From positions 2,046,001 through 2,110,000 of the forward strand of contig JALBUN010000001.1 in the NCBI GenBank assembly GCA_025174535.1: a DNA stretch of 64,000 nt, read 5' to 3'. The translations under genes were made by a program, and so were the position numbers. This DNA is from Cantharellus purpuraceus. Lineage: Eukaryota > Basidiomycota > Agaricomycetes > Cantharellales > Hydnaceae. The notes below the pieces were generated by a model that was not told the origin of the DNA, searched no databases, and worked only from the letters and a program-made list of their open reading frames with translations. Shown piece by piece: positions 22,855-34,447 of the stretch (positions are counted from its first letter, which is position 1; every line of letters starts with the position of its first letter).

Positions 22855-24621
22855 TCAATACCCCATGAGCCCTTTTAATCTATGCCATGTACGAGAAAGC
22901 CAGTCCCTCGACGGCGAGGGCTGGATGGAGGGTGCAAAAGAATCCATACCATGTTTGTCCGTTGAATCCTCTTTCACTGTTTCAGATTCCTCCGCGTCCC
23001 GCTTTGTCGTCGTATGGGACGCTCGTCCCTCTACCTCGTCGGCATATTGTTGTATGATCTCCCTTTGTCGCTTTGACAGCGAGCTTCAAACAAGCGTAAA
23101 CACCACATCCATGTCCCCTCCAAACCATAAGATTGCACCCACCGAGGCAATAGTACTGAGAAAGCCACAAACATATCCCCCTTATCACCTCCCATCACCG
23201 AGGGCACCCCCCGCCCTTTCAAGACACACTCTTCACCTTGCTGCGTCCCTGGCGGTACCCGAATGTCTACTTCACCATCAAGCGTTGGGACGCGCACTTT
23301 CCCTCCTAGAATAGCAGTGTGCATGGGTATCCGTGCATCATGATAGATGTTAACGCCCTGTCGCCTAAAAACCCTTGAGGATCCAACATTCACACGGACT
23401 AGTAGGTCCCCGTGGCTACCCTTGCCAGATACTGGTGTGTCCCCAGCCCCTGCAATGCGGACGGTCATTCCATCCTCAACTCCTGCAAATTTCGTCGTTT
23501 AGTCACAGCCTTGGCACACAGACTCTTGGTGAACTCGCCTGGTGGTATTTCAACTTGAACTGTTTTACGGATCTTGACTTTGCCTAGACCGGAGCAATCA
23601 ACACATTGAGATCCACGGGGAACCGTCGTTCCAACCCCTTGGCACGCGGGACAAGTGCTGGCCATTTGGAACCCACTCTCAATCACGAACGTCCTTGTGC
23701 CGGTTCCGCCACAGGTAGAACAGTTAGATCTCTTGGCTCCGGGTTTCAAACCGCTGCCCGAGCATGTCTTGCAATCCATGACCGGAGTGATGTTCACGGA
23801 ACGCTTAGCACCCTTGCATGCCTCGAGGAAGCTAACCGTGACAGATGCATCAATGTCATCACCTCTATAGTTGTCCGAGAACCCTTGGCCTCTCGATCTG
23901 CCGCCGCGACCACCAAGGCCAAAAAGTGCTTCGAAGAGGTCACCCTGTGGGCGGCCGCCACCCGAAGCAAATGCAAAGTCCTGGAACCCAAACCCACCGG
24001 CTCCAAATGGTCCGTGACCGCCTTGCGCAAAAGCGTCAGGATTGAAGCCTTCCTGCTGCGAGGCCGCCCCGTATTGGTCATATGCAGCACGTTTCTTGTC
24101 ATCACTAAGCAACTGGAACAATATCAAGTTCACGCAGGGACGCTTCGAAGAACCAACTTGAAAAAACTTACATCATAGGCGGCTTGTATCTCTACGAATC
24201 GTTCATGTGCGCCCTTATCTTTATTAGTATCTGGGTGAAATTGTTTGGCCAGCTGCGGGTCAACGATAAGTCTAATAGCAGATATCGGCATGTCCAAGAG
24301 CACCAACTTGATAGTATGCTTTCTTGATTTCCGAGGAGCCGGCATCTTTCTTCAACCCAAGGACCTCATAAGGGTTTTTGGGCGATGCATGGCTTGCAGA
24401 CGAATAGAACGTGCGCTGATAACAGCTGAGCAGCCAGACCGGTTCTAATGGATGTACCTCACCTTTTGTTCATGACACACTCTGCAGGGGTGTGCAATAG
24501 GTGCGGCGAATGACAAGTGACGTCGAGCTTGATGTGCAAGAGATTGTGGCGAAGTTCTGGAGCATGAAGAACTTGATGCCAGGAAAGATAGAGCCCTTTG
24601 TGCTGGTAACCGAGGTGGCAT
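22855..24621 (-). CDS. MDJ1: Mitochondrial type I DnaJ/Hsp40 chaperone Mdj1
   Basis: Mdj1 stimulates mitochondrial Hsp70 (Ssc1) in folding matrix proteins. The N-terminus MPPRLPAQRALSFLASSSSC plus many Arg/Ser and no acids is a good matrix-targeting sequence. After an intron the reading continues RTFYSSASHASPKNPYEVLG. The J domain contains the invariant HPD (LAKQFHPDTNKDKG) and DKKRAAYDQYG. A Gly/Phe-rich linker follows, then four zinc-binding repeats: CKTCSGSG, CSTCGGTG, CPACQGVG and CVDCSGLG. The C-terminal substrate-binding part includes GDLLVRVNVGSS and PPGTQQGEECVLKGRG. The end reads RDWLSRTWHRLKGLMGY with stop at 22855. Several introns interrupt it, one inside the J domain just before LAKQFHPD. 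All key residues are present. Confidence 0.93.
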
Positions 24622-25697
24622 GGACAGTCAAAAGCAGGTTTTAGTACTTTTTGTGTGGTCCTGTGGGTGACCTTCGCGTGCTTTGTCAGCGCAGTTTTCC
24701 CACGGAGCTACTGATCATCACCTGTTCTACAATAGCTCCAAAAAAGAGCAGTCTCGCTTATTGCTTCCACAAAGAAGACAGCAATCTGTGCCAGAACAAT
24801 GAAACCTAGGCCTATGTTCTGTTTTTTGCCTCATTGCCGCCCACCCCTCCATCTCCATTCTATGACTTACCTCAGGTCCAATGCCAGTTCTAGGAATGTG
24901 CCCATGGAAATTAATGAATGGTCCCCTTGATATTCATCTATGGTTCTTTTAAGGCCGGAGGTGCACGGAAGGCGGCCCTCTGTACCTAGTTTGACGTCTC
25001 AGTCAATGACACTTAGGGACCTTAGTACCGGACTTCATGTATCGACGATAAATTACAAGCCGAACCGTCAATTTTGCATCGGTGGCGATATGTTATCACA
25101 TGCATTTCGTGCCTAAATGTTGTGAAGGCTAGCCCAGACCCGATCAGTGTATATCTTAGCCTCGTGAATGAGCGCAAGGCTAAGCGGCAGGCTTCCTCGA
25201 ATATAGAACCAAATGGGTCCTGCAACATAAATTAGAATGCTTCATGAGGCTGTCCATCGACAGGCTCATGTGGGGGTGGAGTGGTCGCCAAAGATCGCCA
25301 AAGAGTGGGATACCTCGTTGGACTCAAGGGGAAATGCCTCGTGTCTGCCAAGTTCCTCAACAGAAGGTGCAGTGCCGATGGATTTCATATTGACATCATG
25401 TGTAAACCTATCCATAGTCGGGGACTGTCGTAAACGAACTTGATCACGGTTTGGAAACGGGCGTTTACTACAGGTGCGCGTTTGGCTCCTCTATTATACC
25501 GTCGGGCAAGGTGAGGATCTACATAGATCTGCATCCGCATGACCATCATTTAAATAGAAATTGAGATGGTCACCATCCTGCGATTGATATCATTACTTCT
25601 GTGCACATGTTGAAATCACAGGGTCATGCGTAAATACATCGATAGCTTTGAGGCGTTTCTCGTCCTAACCGCATTAATCAGCCACTGACTAGATTGT
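24622..25697. other. Intergenic region, no gene seen
   Basis: This is about 1.1 kb between the MDJ1 promoter and the 3' end of the SET gene. Short open frames show no recognisable family and no splice pattern. It could hold regulatory sequence or a decayed gene; I see nothing specific. Confidence 0.4.
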
Positions 25698-26303
25698 TCA
25701 ATTAGGAGCTCTGAATACATATGGGGCTCGTCTTACCTCAGTCCTTGAATCATGGTCCGCTCCGGACTCGGAGTCAGTTCGAGCCCGCCACCACGCCTTC
25801 CCATACGTTACCAATATTTCGTCTCCCTTGTGTATCTTCAAGGATGCACTCCAAATATTGACTCTCAGTTCTCCAGACGCCGTGCGCCCTTCTTTGAAAA
25901 TAGCGTTAGGCTTTGCCTTCACGCCTCGGTAGTCATTGACGAATCGACCCTCATTCCCCATCCGACTAGCATCGACTCCAACATTAATACCGCCTTGTGA
26001 TCGCAGGAGCGACAAGTCGTAATCCGAATTTCGGTCCTCACAGTGCACCTCGCCAAGATAGTCACAAATATGAGAGTTCGCCGCTATATTGCACGTCGCG
26101 AAGAGCCCATACTGTCCGATAGCCGGATGGTCTTTGGCGGTAATGCGCCGGATCGATACGCGGTTACAAGGAGGGTTGGGCAAGGATGGTCTACTACCAC
26201 GAATTTCGGCTACAAGAGATGAAGGCATCGATGGTGCATACGATGGAATCAACAGATATGAAATGTCTGGCGGCCAGTGGGAAGGAATAGCCTTGGTGGT
26301 CAT
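25698..26303 (-). CDS. SET-domain protein (putative lysine methyltransferase)
   Basis: A single reverse-strand open frame gives MTTKAIPSHWPPDISYLL and later a compact SET domain: YGLFATCNIAANSHICDYLG (SET-N, like GLFA..I..G..I.EY.GE), then DASRMGNEGRFVNDYRG (counterpart of the D..R.GN..RF.NH cofactor core) and LKIHKGDEILVTYGKAWW (counterpart of I..GEEL..DYG). In canonical SET domains the core is NHSC or NH; here it reads FVNDYRG, as in some fungal SET proteins of unknown substrate. There are no pre-SET cysteines. An upstream exon beginning MADEPKVTRLRHS near 26485 may belong to the gene, but I could not place a clean splice. It faces the CK2 alpha gene divergently. The substrate is unknown. 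Confidence 0.68.
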   Translation of the reverse strand: MTTKAIPSHWPPDISYLLIPSYAPSMPSSLVAEIRGSRPSLPNPPCNRVSIRRITAKDHPAIGQYGLFATCNIAANSHICDYLGEVHCEDRNSDYDLSLLRSQGGINVGVDASRMGNEGRFVNDYRGVKAKPNAIFKEGRTASGELRVNIWSASLKIHKGDEILVTYGKAWWRARTDSESGADHDSRTEVRRAPYVFRAPN

Positions 26304-27005
26304 CGTCGCGACTCCGGGCAAGAGGGCCTGCCACTTGCTAAAGCTGATGCTTGAAGAAGCTTCCGCGGCTTCAATACGCGCCTACGCTGAGCCAGTGCAA
26401 GCGCCATGAATGATTCATCATCTCCAGGACCACCTTGAAAAACGAAAGAGTGACGGAGTCGGGTCACCTTCGGCTCGTCAGCCATGACATGAGTGATGAA
26501 GAAACTTAAGTGGCCATACGTAACCGCGTTGGTGGTACCCTTCATTGTCGGCACTGTACTGTACGTATTCTATCTAAGATCATTCGATCATAGGGATCGT
26601 CGAGATATCATTTCTGAGCTAAGTACCGTCCGAGAACTTGACGGACCGTCATGCTGCTAATACTCCTCGAAAGGCAGCTGGGGTTCCCGATGAAAAGTGT
26701 TGTTGCTTAGCAGTCTTAAATTTTGGGCAGACACCTGACCATGGGTCCGCTATCGATATGGCCGTGTAGGTTAGGCGGTGATTGCTTGTGGGTAGTGCCT
26801 AAGTGCTAAAATTCCGCAGGCACGCGAATAGTAGGCATGAAGTCTTTATTCACTCGCAGAGAAACTTCAAGAGGCACCCGCTGTACAGTCATACCGCAAC
26901 AATATAAGCGCTGGGAATTGCTGAGAGAGCCAAGCCATCGTTTCATTACCTGAGAAGGAACGTTGCCACCAAGTGCGAGCGTATTCCCTGAGGGCAAGCT
27001 TTGGT
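26304..27005. promoter_or_regulatory. Divergent region between SET gene and CK2 alpha
   Basis: This is about 700 bases between the divergent starts. Part of it (26410-26485) may be an upstream exon of the SET gene. No specific regulatory site was recognised. Confidence 0.35.
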
Positions 27006-28414
27006 ATGCCGCCCTCAGCGACGCCATCAGTATCCAGGACGTATGCAGACGTGAACGCGCGGTTAGGACCCTCTTGGCATGACTATGGTACGTAACTACT
27101 CGTCAAGGTGTTAGTCGCCGTGAAGATGTATCCTGTTGCATGCAGATAACCTCCAAGTGCAATGGGGCAGCCAGGACCACTACGAGATTGTGCGGAAGGT
27201 TGGGCGGGGCAAGTATTCTGAGGTGTGTGGGCATGCGTGTACCCAGTTTGAATCGCTCACACGGCGGACATGAGGCAGGTTTTCGAAGGGATCAACATTG
27301 TCAATGAGGAAAAGTGCATTATCAAAGTACTGAAACCCGTGAAGAAGAAGAAAATAAAACGTGAAATCAAGATACTTCAGAATCTCGCTGGCGGACCAAA
27401 TGTGATTGCATTGCTCGACGTTGTGCGGGACCCATCTTCAAAGATACCCAGCCTTGTAACAGAATACATCCACAACGTGGACTTCAAGGGTTTGTATCCA
27501 CGGTTTACAGACTTTGATGTGAGATTTTACATCTTGGAACTGCTGAAGGCAAGTTACTCCCCGACATGTTGAACACCGCTAAATGAGTGAACAGGCGTTG
27601 GACTTCTGTCATTCAAAAGGAATTATGCACCGTGATGTCAAGCCCCACAACGTCATGATCGACCATGAACGACGGAAGGTTGGCTTTTCCCTCGTAGACA
27701 AGTTATGGGCAGACGTTGAATGTCGGACTGCAGTTACGTCTCATTGACTGGGGTCTCGCCGAGTTTTATCATCCAAAGACAGAGTACAATGTCCGGGTAG
27801 CGTCACGATACTTCAAAGGTCCCGAGTTATTGGTGGATTTCCAGGAATATGACTACAGCCTGGATATGTGGAGTTTGGGGTGCATGTTCGCGTCGATGGT
27901 GAGGGTATTGGTTGTGCCGTTCCATACAAGTTAACCTCGGATCTTAGATCTTCCGCAAGGAGCCTTTCTTCCACGGTCATGATAACTATGACCAGCTGGT
28001 GAAGATCACCAAAGTTCTTGGCACCGATGAGCTATATGCCTATCTCGAAAAGTACGACATTGAGTTGGACGCGCAGTATGATGATATCTTGGGAAGGTGA
28101 TACTTTGTGCCGTGAGGGAATACATAATCATCTTGACCCGTGGCCATGCTATCAGATATCCGAAGAAGCCATGGTCTCGCTTCATTACATCCGACAATCA
28201 GCGTTACATCTCAAACGAGGCCATCGACTTTTTGGATAAGCTACTCCGGTATGATCACCAAGAACGACTGACTGCTTTGGAAGCGCAGTCGCATCCATAT
28301 TTCGGTGTGTATGTTGTCATGTTAGTGTCTGTCCTTGAAATCATTGTCTCGCAAACAGATCCTGTAAAGGCAGCAGGCACGACGGACGCCAGTGATGGGT
28401 CGGTTTCGGCTTAA
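27006..28414 (+). CDS. CKA1: Casein kinase 2 catalytic subunit alpha
   Basis: CK2 is a constitutive, acidophilic Ser/Thr kinase acting in nucleus and cytoplasm with regulatory beta subunits. The start at 27006 ([20 protein letters not shown]) gives the family N-terminus, followed after an intron by [11 protein letters not shown] (Gly loop) and [20 protein letters not shown] with the basic CK2 cluster. Then come [19 protein letters not shown], the DWG variant of the DFG motif ([12 protein letters not shown]), [35 protein letters not shown] and [40 protein letters not shown] and HPYF, followed by a short Ser/Thr tail, end at 28414. The intron pattern is consistent and no residue is missing. The length of about 340 residues is normal. 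Confidence 0.95.
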
Positions 28415-28835
28415 TTACAACGCAGGATCAGTGTCGAGGATTTCTGCGAACTAAGGGATAGTTCGTTGGTGACTGTCTGGCAATATGACCACAACATGTC
28501 TGTATTTACGGCCTGGAAGGTTTTTCAAGAAGTGGTTGTCTCTTGCTTCTTTCTATCGGCTGTCATGTCAATATATATCCCTACACTCAAAACCAATGGT
28601 ATTGGGAATATAGCGGAAATGGAACTAGTGTAGCCAAGCTAATGAGCTTCCGAGGTGATCCTTGGGATCAATCAATCTTGGCTAGGTGGCAAACGCTGGG
28701 TCTCGTGTTGGGTGCACTCTCCCAAAAGAGAACCTCAGGTCTGTCACATGTCATGCCAAAAGCGGTGTGCGGGGAAATCAAGGGATGTCCAAGGGAATGA
28801 AGAAAGAAGCAGGCTCATGGGACCTCAACTAACGC
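28415..28835. other. Convergent 3' region between CK2 alpha and exonuclease
   Basis: This is about 420 bases between the 3' ends of two convergent genes. Short open frames are present but none is supported. Confidence 0.4.
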
Positions 28836-29889
28836 CTAAAACAGATACAGTGTCTGGGCTGGAGGCGGCTGGACGGAAGGCAAAAGGACATAGAGCTCCC
28901 GTAGTACAGACAATGCCGCAATGGCGTCGCTGGCTGCATCTGACAAGGCCAACGGATGAGGACTGAATAGCAAGCAAATCGATAGGAAAGGATTCACAAT
29001 CCTGTTGTTCTTCTGTCAGAGATGATTCCCAATTACTAAGCTGTAGGCGTTTCGGCTTTTGCAGGTTGCGATCCTCATAGGCTTTGACAAGGCGTGTGAG
29101 ACTTATCAAACCATTCGTGGTTGCCCACTGCTGATCGACGACTCTCGCAAGATAGCTGAGCTCGAGACAGCCAGCTGCATCAACACGGAAGTCTCTCCAT
29201 AGCTTGTCGGCGTCACCTATTGCGAGAGGCATGATGACGGATGTGTAGTCTACATTTAGCACACCGACCTTGTATTCCAACCCCAGCCTTGATGATGGTG
29301 GGATCCTCAATGATGCCTTTAATCTTCTCGGGGAATGCTAGGTGGAAACGTTGGACAGGAGAGGGACATGCCGGGACTGCAAATACTGACCAGACATGGC
29401 GGATACCTGGACGAGAAGGACAACAGAGTCCGAGGCAAGCTGTACAAGGGCGGTTCTATTCAAAGGCCGACCCTTTGCAAAGTTGGGCCTCCACTCGATA
29501 TCGAACCCCAGAGGCCCAACGAGCTTTTCACGAAGTTCTGCCACGGTGTGGTCTGCCACGACAGCGTCGCGCAAGTAGAAGAGTAGACGTCCTGAAGATA
29601 GAGTCCTGGAGGCCATGGGAGAAGAAGAGGGTCCGCTTTTGCCGCGCGCTTTGTGGTAAATTTTGTCTGACGTGTCTGGCACGGACAGAGGACGATGATG
29701 ATGTTTACCGAGAGACACATGGCGTGCAGGAAGATGGGTGCCGTGGTTTATGCGTGCATTCGGCCTGCGTGATGGGGTAAAACTGGGTGTTAGTGATGAG
29801 CCCGAAGGAGCAGTGATTGTGGAATGCTGGGCTGTGCGACGCAAGGAAGCAGACATGTCGGCAGGAAGCCTTGGATGTGGACGGGCCAT
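28836..29889 (-). CDS. WRN/RNase D-like 3'-5' exonuclease domain protein
   Basis: The reverse-strand model starts at the first ATG (29889, MARPHPRLPADMSASLRR). The DEDDy exonuclease fold then appears: motif I in LGFDIEWRPNFAKGRPLNRT and ALVQLASDSVVLLVQVSAM. After an intron come EKIKGIIEDPTIIKAGVGIQ and DADKLWRDFRVDAAGCLELS with LSYLARVVDQQW. Motif III follows when the intron ending near 28924 is removed: EEQQDYAASDAIAALSVL, giving the Y-x3-D pair of the DEDDy class. The motif II position has Glu in CLELS where many relatives have Asp. No helicase domain follows; fungal stand-alone proteins of this type are common and act on nucleic acid 3' ends. The stop is at 28836. Confidence 0.78.
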
Positions 29890-30304
29890 TGGGACGAGTC
29901 TAAACACAGCTGCTGTGGCTGGGATATTCCCCGGTTCGGCTGTCGCCGCGTGTACCCACACACGTCCCCTGTCTATCTTAACCCATTTATAAATACAGTG
30001 GTCGCCTGCCAAGCCCTTTCTTGCCCTGTGCCAGAAACCGGCTCGTCATTGTTTCCCTCGTCCTCGAGCTCATCCACCGCCACTGACTCGCAATGTCGCC
30101 TCTGACGTTTCCCAGACGGACACCGCTGTGTCCCTTCTGTCTTCCTCGCAGTCTCCATGATGATGCTATCACCCTGTGCTAAGTTTGGCTCTCATTGGTC
30201 TTGGCGCGCCTGCCAAGCTTCGCAAGCCTGGTACTTAAAGTCAACGATCATGCGAATTTACAAAGACCTTGTCAGACTCCGTTTTCTCCCCCAAACTCAC
30301 CATT
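29890..30304. promoter_or_regulatory. Divergent promoter between exonuclease and Pro/Ser-rich protein genes
   Basis: About 415 bases lie between the divergent starts, with a TATAAATA-like element near 29986-29995. No other site was recognised. Confidence 0.4.
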
Positions 30305-31163
30305 ATGTCGCACCCATCGTCATATCCCTCTCCGCCGTATCCCACACTAGGCTACATGGATGCGCAGGCAGTCAGAGCTCTCTTCGTATCGGCATGGCAT
30401 GTCCTCGAACAGGTGACCCTGCTTCATTTCGCCTTTCCCAGTGTGGCTCATCCATTCCACAGCCTCCCCCTCCCACTTTGCGTGACATTCTCCATGCTTA
30501 CAAGTCGAAAGGTGATGGCGACCGGGACATGCTCCTCGCCATGCTCAATGCCAAGAGCACCGAAGATCAGGTGAGCGTGCAGTCTTCTGTCGCTCCGCCA
30601 CCATCCTGAACAGTTTGCAGAGGATCGCTGCAATTGCCACCCTACACCACAAGTTGCTCGATGTGCACATGGCGCCACAACCGCCAAGCCCAGACTACGT
30701 ACCCTCAAGCCACGACCGTGTGTCGTCCTTTGCGCGTTCGAGCGCCTCAGCTTCCGCCTCTACTTTCGCCCATTCCCCACCACTTGCAAAAATGCCTTCG
30801 AGAGCATCGAGCGATGTTACATTACCGTCCATACACGTTCCCCAGAGTCCACGCAAATGTCCCAGAAGAACCTCACGCTCCCCACCCCCTTTGAAACGAA
30901 GGCGTTCCGACCAGAGCTCCGACCACCACTCCGTGGCACCGTCTGAGCAGTTACCGCCGTCGCCTCCATTTTCGTCACCGGGACGGACGACACTGGGCCC
31001 AGAGTTAGCAGCGCCTCATCCTCCACCGAGAGACGCCATGGCGATCGACTCGCTGCTGTCTTCTGGAAGCCACCATCAAGAGATGGACTCGGATTGGCCA
31101 TCTCGTACTAGTTCTGAACGAGAAAGAGAAGGCTACAGGAGACAGACCAAGGATTCCGGATGA
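30305..31163 (+). CDS. Unknown Pro/Ser-rich protein with short helical N-terminal part
   Basis: I do not recognise the family. The model starts at 30305 (MSHPSSYPSPPYPTLGYMDA). A first intron of uncertain limits follows, then PPTLRDILHAYKSKGDGDRD and MLLAMLNAKSTEDQ, and an intron at about 30570-30619 leads to RIAAIATLHHKLLDVHMAP. The N-terminal helices are hydrophobic and charged. The C-terminal half is disordered, rich in Ser, Pro and Arg, with a basic patch (SPPPLKRRRSDQ) that could be a nuclear localisation signal. It ends EREREGYRRQTKDSG at 31163. The clean second splice and sustained open frame support a real gene. Confidence 0.6.
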
Positions 31164-31598
31164 GATGCCCTTGTCTTTGTTGTGTCAATTCGCTGTACTC
31201 ATATGCCTCGCCGAACACGGGAGAATGCTATTGATAAGTGTCGATGCCAAATAGTCCCTGACAGGAGATGTCTTGGGTTCCGACCCACCCCGGGTCTATT
31301 TCTGTGCGTCTTGGCAGACTGATCTTCCTGTTGTTGCTATTTTTCTCTTCAGGGTTTGTCGCGAAGGATAAATTGTATGTACCGTATTAGCGTAGCTGCT
31401 CCAGGACTGCAGCCCGAATGTTGGACACATGGTGGGATCCGCGCCACTCTAGTCTGAAGCTTGAAAGACTCGTCAGAACTGTAACAACATGAACTAGCCA
31501 TGTGTTGGTGTTGGTCACGTGACACTGCATCGCCAAGTCGCCTCTGACGACCAGCATATGCGCACTAGTCTGTCGTTACCTTGCTTCTCTGGTTACAG
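31164..31598. other. Intergenic region upstream of RING gene
   Basis: This is about 435 bases between two plus-strand genes. It should hold the RING gene promoter. No gene or RNA was seen. Confidence 0.4.
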
Positions 31599-33089
31599 AT
31601 GGCAGACCGTGACGAGTATGATGCTCTCCTGGATGAGCCTTTTGGCTCGGACGTAGACTGGACGGCAATCGATGGTATGGCTGGTCCCCCAGCGGAAAGT
31701 GATGACTATTTCAACGACGACGAAGTGCTTGATGAGTCTTTTCTTCGCGAATTGCGTCTACTCGAAGACCTCGCCATGGGTGGCGCCACTTCCGTCAGTG
31801 CATACCAGCCTGGTATGATCTTGTCAAAAATCGCCCTCCACACCATGCTTATTGAACGGCAGCAGCAATGAATTCTGCCACACGGCCGACAGGTATGCCC
31901 CCCATCAAACATTACCACACCATGTTTTAACGCTTCTCGCGCCCGCAGCTAGTTCTTCTCGTTCCGCTCAACCAAGTTCCACCATCCCCAGACGCAGTAT
32001 CGCAGGGACCTCGTCGGCTGCCACCGCCCAACCCGTTACACATTTAGAAACTCGCCCTTCTCGATCCACGGTGTCCAGAGCTCAACGTGGTTCACCGGCC
32101 CTCGAATCCCCTCTACCTGCCTGGGTTCTCACGGACGGCCGCACCCAGGCCCCATATTTCTTTGGTCTGTATCTTGGTGACAGCGCATAAGTCATGTCTT
32201 ACCGTATATATCTAACAGACCCTCCACCTATCACATCTGCAGCAACGACAGCTGCGGGTGCTGACACATGTATGCTCCTCCCCAGCAATGTCTTATATGC
32301 ATTCCACACTTAGTCGAAACATTTCAGGGTCATTTCCATCCAAGCGCAATAAGACCTCTCGTCAAACACCATCGCCACGAACACGAAAACGCCGCAGATT
32401 ATCTATTGACTGCTCTGATGCTTCTCCCCACACCAAGGCGAAGTGCACTGCCAGACAGAATGCATCAAAACTCCTCGAAGCCGTGGACAAAGTGCTTCAA
32501 TGCCCAATGTCCGTGTGCTGTTTGTCTCCTTTACCACGCTTCTCATCCATAAGATCAGTTGCTTTGACACAATGTGAGCATTACATATGCCAATGTGCCA
32601 TTACATAGTTTTGACGTCCCCTCGATCTAGAGCTGCCTCACATGTATTATCATGCGGGCATTCCGCATGCGGCTTGTGCCTGTGTGAGTGGATCGTGAGT
32701 GCTACTTGCAGCACCTCCAAAGTGCTAGAATGAACAGTTTGGATAGCGCATCAAGGGCAACAAGACGACCTGCTGTATCTGTCGAGCTTCACATAGAGGA
32801 CCATTAATTCCGAACTATGCGCTGGACGACACGGTTCTGACATATTTCAATCAGAAAGGTAATTCCAGTCGTGTCGAGTCGGACACTGGTGACAGGAAGC
32901 GATGGGAGAAGCGTAGTGCGTAAGTGTTCTGGCAGTATCTTTGACTTGGGGCTTAGCCACGCAAGCAGGGAAGGGAAGGCGGCAGTACAGGCTGCGGCGC
33001 AGAAAGCAAGAGTAGCACCAACCACGATTGTAGTGGCTTACGACGACTACAATCCTTACGATGACGATGACGGCTACATATTTTGGTGA
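31599..33089 (+). CDS. RING-type zinc-finger protein (probable E3 ubiquitin ligase)
   Basis: The start at 31599 gives an acidic N-terminus (MADRDEYDALLDEPFGSDVD), a helix DESFLRELRLLEDLA, a Ser/Thr-rich linker and a basic region RTRKRRRLSIDC. The helix KLLEAVDKVLQCP leads into a RING. After introns the reading continues VLSCGHSACGLCLCEWI, then RIKGNKTTCCICRASHRGPL and IPNYALDDTVLTYFNQKG. This gives C-x-H-x2-C-x2-C and a final C-x2-C, as in C3HC4 RINGs with U-box-like LDDTV..YF trailing helix. The second Cys of the first pair is not seen in the most direct splice (see findings). A GTAAGT donor near 32919 joins KRSA to EGKAAVQAAAQ, and the acidic tail YNPYDDDDGYIFW ends at 33089. Confidence 0.7.
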
Positions 33090-34447
33090 CCAATCATACT
33101 ACCGTTTTGGATGTGATTGCAGCTCCAGAGATGGTTCAGGATGATCATGGAAGGTAGGCGAGAGCTGGAGCGAGCATCTGTCCTATTATGGATGATATTG
33201 CTCTTAGGAAGTTGATCATACCATATCGTGGGTATTAATTAGGCTGGCTTCTATGTGATGTTGCAAGCAGTCGGGGGTCACACATAGTATTCACCAAACA
33301 ATTTGCGTGATAAAAGCGCGACGAATTTTGTTATTGTAGTAAGGATGTGGTGACACTGCGTGCTAAAGACAACATGAAACAGACAGGAACAATGTGTGAT
33401 TCAGTTCTTCCGACGGAATGAGCACCCTGTATCAGGCATGGGTTGGATGGTACCGTTACAAAAAATGGTGGAACAGGCTTACCCTCTGTCAACCTCGCCT
33501 TACCACCAGTGGGCTGGCATAATACCGTCGCACACGCTCCGCAGAGCACTACAGTTTGAGCGTGCGAAAAAACGGTTGTGATTGCAAAACAACCTGTAAA
33601 AGCCACACACCCCGACCGTTAACACGCAGAGAGGGAGCGGATGTCATTCAAACACGGACCTGGGCATTTTACGTCCATAAAGTAGGAATTTGGGTTTTGT
33701 ACGAGACGCTTGAGCTTGTGGCTCTTCTTCTCCGCTTCAGCAGAAGGGTTGAGTAAGTCGACAGCAAGAGTCTGCGAGACCAGCACAATGAGCGTCATCT
33801 TTGGACGTGGCAATCCAGTACACGTACCATGATTGGAGCTAAAGTGCAAAGAGATAGTCAATCGACCTGTTTTTGAGAGTAGTTGGGGAAAGTGTCGCTG
33901 ACGAGGTGCGAAATAAGGTTCACGTTGACTGTAACAGTTAAGTTCGGACCTTTAAACCTGATATTGCGGAGCCGAAAATGACTATCTCACCGCCATCAGT
34001 GACACACTCTCGGAATCTTGACAAGTCATTGTGGTGGCAAATGATTCGATTCATTGAAGGCCAAAGATAGCGGATACGACTATATAGGATTGGACCACCC
34101 AGCGTAATTCATCCTACTACCGCCGATGAATGACTCAATGGACTTCAAATGATTCGAGTAGTCGAAACGGAATATGACATCAAGTTTTTGTAATCATATT
34201 TGCAGATCATCTTTTCAAAGGTTGGGTAGATACTAGGAAGCTGTATTAGTAGTACATACCTATGTTTATGCTTGTGCTAACACCGCCAGTATGCCGACGG
34301 GCTTCCGGTCGGCAATTCGTCCCGTTATTTCCTTCGCGCCAGGACGTATTCGAACGAGTCGTATATACTATTCCTTTGATTACTTTGATCTCAAGATTTC
34401 TGCAGGTCTTGCAATTAAGTCAAATAGCCGTGATCATCCTAGACGCT
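33090..34447. other. Intergenic region, no gene seen
   Basis: This is about 1.36 kb between the RING gene and biotin synthase. Several short frames exist on both strands without recognisable domains, and no tRNA was found. It should contain the biotin synthase promoter. A small unrecognised gene cannot be ruled out. Confidence 0.4.

Noticed and set aside
26806..27027. 73-residue minus-strand open frame overlapping the CK2 alpha start
   Set aside because: It overlaps the CK2 first exon on the other strand and shows no family; a shadow frame.
32540..32608. A second RING-like Cys/His pattern (QCEHYICQC)
   Set aside because: It lies inside a region best read as an intron; the downstream CGHSACGLC and CCIC blocks form the true RING.
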